From NCBI GenBank assembly GCA_020846515.1, contig JADLDX010001020.1, positions 1-7,111 on the forward strand: 7,111 nucleotides of DNA, read 5' to 3'. This DNA comes from Pirellulaceae bacterium. GTDB taxonomy: Bacteria; Planctomycetota; Planctomycetia; Pirellulales; Pirellulaceae. The number at the start of each line of letters is the position of its first letter. Within the stretch, counting starts at the first letter, position 1. Both the position numbers and the translations under genes were made by a program. Positions 4,989-7,111 of this stretch are shown here, one piece after another. The notes beneath the pieces are model-generated. The model did no database searches. It was not told the origin of the DNA and saw only the letters and a program-made list of their open reading frames with translations.

Positions 4989-7111
4989 ATGCCACCAAGA
5001 CCACGCATCCGCGTAGCACTGGCTCTGTTGGCAATCAGCCTGCCCGTCTGGCTGGTCGCTCAATGGTGGTTCAGTTCCCCCAGTTTCACTGTGGAAGAAT
5101 TAAACCGCGCGATGAGCATGGGGGATTACCCGTCGGTGCTAGCCATGTGCGATCAACTGCTGGAGCAAACACCCACCGATGGCCAGCTGCTGCTCATCGC
5201 CGGGCAAAGTGCTGAACAACTCGGTCAACCAGATCGTGCTCTCACGTATTACCAGCGCCTCATTGCCCAGCCTGCAGGCAACCCAGCGGACCTGGTACAG
5301 GCTCATGGGCGATCTGGAGAGTCGCACGTTCAATTGCGACAGATGTCAGCGGCCATTGAACAACTAACTGCCTGCGTACAACTGGATAGCACTCAGGCCG
5401 AGGCTCGACAGCGATTGGTCTATTTGCTCAACCTCTCCGGTCAACGCTGGCTAGCAGCCTTTCATCTCGTGGAACTCGTCAAACAACGGCAAGCCGGCGT
5501 GCAAGAACTGCTGTATTTGGGCAACATCGCCAAGTCGATTGAAAACGAAGCAGAACTTCAGCAGTATTTGCAAGCGACGCCGGGCGATGCGCTGCCCAAA
5601 CTGGGACTAGCGCGGCTGCGGCTGCGTGCCGCCGACCTGCAAGGCTCTCACGATCTGCTTCAGCAAGTGCTTCAGCAATCACCAGATTTAGTGGAAGCGC
5701 ATGTGCAATTGGGCCTGGTCTGGTTGCAGTTAGATCCAGAAAAAATTCGTACCTGGCAAGCAACATTGCCTCCTGCCGCCCAAGAGCATCCGGACGCTTG
5801 GCTCATTCGCGGATTGTGGGCCAAGGATCAAGGTCAAATGAGCGCGGCTGTGCGCTGTTTTGGCGAAGCCCTCCGCTTGGACCCTGATCATCTGGCCGCC
5901 ACCAAAGCCATCGCCCAAGGCCTACATGCCACCGGCGATACGGCTCGAGCAGGCATGTGGAGTCAGCGTAGCGAAAACTTGGACCAGTTCCTCTCCGTGC
6001 TCGAACGTATCATGGCCGACGAATGGTCGATTCGACAGCAATTGGCCGCGCAACAGTTATCACCACAGCAAGCCGCCCAATACTTACGTTCAGCCGAGCG
6101 TTTGGAACCGATCATCCGCGCGGCCGAGCTCGCATTCGAACTGGGCCGAACCATTGAGAGTCTCGCCTGGCTGGAATATGGCTTATCAGCCGATCCCAAT
6201 CAGCTTCGATTGAAAACGCTCGCAGCCCAACTAGATCAATCGTCCGGGCAACCGATGAACAAGCCCGATGCTATGCATACAGACCATCGGCTAGCGCGTT
6301 CGACCGGAGCGGTGATTGATCCAGACTGGTTGGCGAATATGGACTTACCAAACTTTGCAGCCACTGCCTCGACTGCAGCCACAGCCTCCACACGATCTAG
6401 CAGCTCTACAGCCTCGGGAAAGCAGCCCGATGGGCTGGCAGCAGATAAGAAGTCCGCGTTGATTCGCTTTCGCGAGTTATCTCCAACAACTCCCGTTTCG
6501 AAGAACAACTCCACGCATGAGGCCACTCGAGGTCCTTTCGACTTTGTGCACGTCAGCTCGCGCACTTCGCACAGCGATGGTCGACGCATGTTTGAATTCA
6601 CCGGCAGTGGAGCAGGGGTGTTGGATTACGATCATGATGGCTGGCCAGATGTCTTCTTGGTCCAGGGCAGCCACTGGCCTCCCGATCAGACTCCTACGGC
6701 GCAGGCCCAGCCCATCTACAGCGATCAACTTTATCGCAATCAAGTTCATGACACAGCGACGCGACCGCTGGTGAACATCACCGAACGGGCGAGGATTGTC
6801 GAAAGCGCATTTGGGCAAGGAGTGGCTATTGGTGATTTGGACTCCGATGGTTTCGATGACATTTATGTCGCCAACATTGGACTCAATCAGTTGTGGTTGA
6901 ACCAAGGTGACGGAACGTTTCGCGATGCAACCTGGCTGCTTGAGAATCAACAACCAAGTTGGACGGCCAGCGCGGCCATGGCTGACCTCGATGGTGATGG
7001 CCAAAGCGAAATTTATGATGCCAACTATGCGCAAGGCGAAGATGTCTTCGATCGCCGTTGTCTGCTCGGCAATCAACCGCGTGCCTGCGCACCGTCAAAC
7101 TTTGACCCAGC
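4989..7111 (+). CDS. Membrane-anchored TPR protein with FG-GAP/VCBS repeats (CRTAC1/ASPIC-type; 3' partial)
   Basis: The frame opens at ATG 4989 and is still open at the window end (707 full codons), so the C terminus is missing. Residues 1-8 are basic and 9-28 hydrophobic (VALALLAISLPVWLVAQWWF), a signal anchor placing the rest outside the cytoplasm. Residues about 38-410 are helical TPR-like repeats, clearest at 'GDYPSVLAMCDQLLEQ', 'LGQPDRALTYYQRLI', and 'MSAAVRCFGEALRLDPD' (284-300). A low-complexity Ala/Ser/Thr linker follows at about 457-480. From about 530 the protein resembles FG-GAP/VCBS proteins: 'FDFVHVSSRTSHSDG', then calcium-loop motifs DYDHDGWPD (546-554), DLDSDGFDD (616-624) and DLDGDGQSE (666-674). 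Relatives often end in an ASPIC/UnbV domain, which would lie beyond the window. The frame has no upstream ATG or GTG in the gap, so 4989 is the best start, although no ribosome-binding site is visible. It is divergent from the DUF1559 gene. The substrate or partner is unknown. Confidence 0.9.
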   Translation, partial: MPPRPRIRVALALLAISLPVWLVAQWWFSSPSFTVEELNRAMSMGDYPSVLAMCDQLLEQTPTDGQLLLIAGQSAEQLGQPDRALTYYQRLIAQPAGNPADLVQAHGRSGESHVQLRQMSAAIEQLTACVQLDSTQAEARQRLVYLLNLSGQRWLAAFHLVELVKQRQAGVQELLYLGNIAKSIENEAELQQYLQATPGDALPKLGLARLRLRAADLQGSHDLLQQVLQQSPDLVEAHVQLGLVWLQLDPEKIRTWQATLPPAAQEHPDAWLIRGLWAKDQGQMSAAVRCFGEALRLDPDHLAATKAIAQGLHATGDTARAGMWSQRSENLDQFLSVLERIMADEWSIRQQLAAQQLSPQQAAQYLRSAERLEPIIRAAELAFELGRTIESLAWLEYGLSADPNQLRLKTLAAQLDQSSGQPMNKPDAMHTDHRLARSTGAVIDPDWLANMDLPNFAATASTAATASTRSSSSTASGKQPDGLAADKKSALIRFRELSPTTPVSKNNSTHEATRGPFDFVHVSSRTSHSDGRRMFEFTGSGAGVLDYDHDGWPDVFLVQGSHWPPDQTPTAQAQPIYSDQLYRNQVHDTATRPLVNITERARIVESAFGQGVAIGDLDSDGFDDIYVANIGLNQLWLNQGDGTFRDATWLLENQQPSWTASAAMADLDGDGQSEIYDANYAQGEDVFDRRCLLGNQPRACAPSNFDP

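Noticed and set aside
4907..5215. Plus-strand open frame of 102 codons starting with TTG.
   Set aside because: It overlaps in another frame the start of the TPR/FG-GAP gene, whose product has a clear signal anchor and TPR pattern. This frame has no domain.
6477..7076. Minus-strand open frame of 199 codons.
   Set aside because: It lies antisense to the FG-GAP region, where the plus strand has three well-formed DxDxDG motifs. It is a shadow of that coding sequence.

Overview
The window looks like a piece of a planctomycete chromosome, most likely from the Pirellulaceae (Rhodopirellula/Blastopirellula relatives). The assignment rests on gene content, not on a marker gene. The window holds a DUF1559 pseudopilin-like protein, a small lipoprotein with a carboxypeptidase-regulatory-like fold, an ECF sigma factor of the Rhodopirellula/Verrucomicrobium type, a FecR-LamG membrane protein, and a TPR protein fused to FG-GAP/VCBS repeats. 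This mix is characteristic of that phylum. No rRNA, tRNA, CRISPR array, transposase or phage gene was seen.

Layout from left to right. (1) Positions 1-632, plus strand: the 3' part of a DUF2314-ankyrin protein whose start lies before the window. (2) Positions 633-803: a short convergent intergenic stretch with imperfect 21-25 bp repeats, two of which form perfect 8-bp hairpins. (3) Positions 804-4775, minus strand: four genes in one direction. In order of transcription they are DUF1559 protein (4775-3717), a strong intrinsic terminator (3677-3646), lipoprotein (3555-3079), ECF sigma factor (3061-2462) and FecR-LamG membrane protein (2471-804). The last three are tightly packed, with a 17-nt gap and then a 10-nt overlap, and read as one operon. 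(4) Positions 4776-4988: a 213-bp divergent intergenic region, AT-rich in the middle. (5) Positions 4989 to the end, plus strand: an open frame of at least 707 codons that runs off the window, encoding a membrane-anchored TPR plus FG-GAP protein.

How they may work together (inference). The sigma factor and the FecR-LamG protein look like a cell-surface signalling pair: an anti-sigma-like cytoplasmic head, one transmembrane helix, a FecR domain and an extracytoplasmic lectin-like LamG sensor. The neighbours are predicted envelope proteins: a pseudopilin-like protein, a lipoprotein and a beta-propeller-like repeat protein. They are plausible targets or partners. The hairpin terminator between the DUF1559 gene and the lipoprotein gene would let the first gene be made in excess over the regulatory genes.

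Most individual families are known. The more unusual points are the LamG sensor on a FecR-type regulator, the six-unit 15-bp tandem repeat inside that LamG domain, the intergenic hairpin repeats, and the terminator inside the gene cluster.
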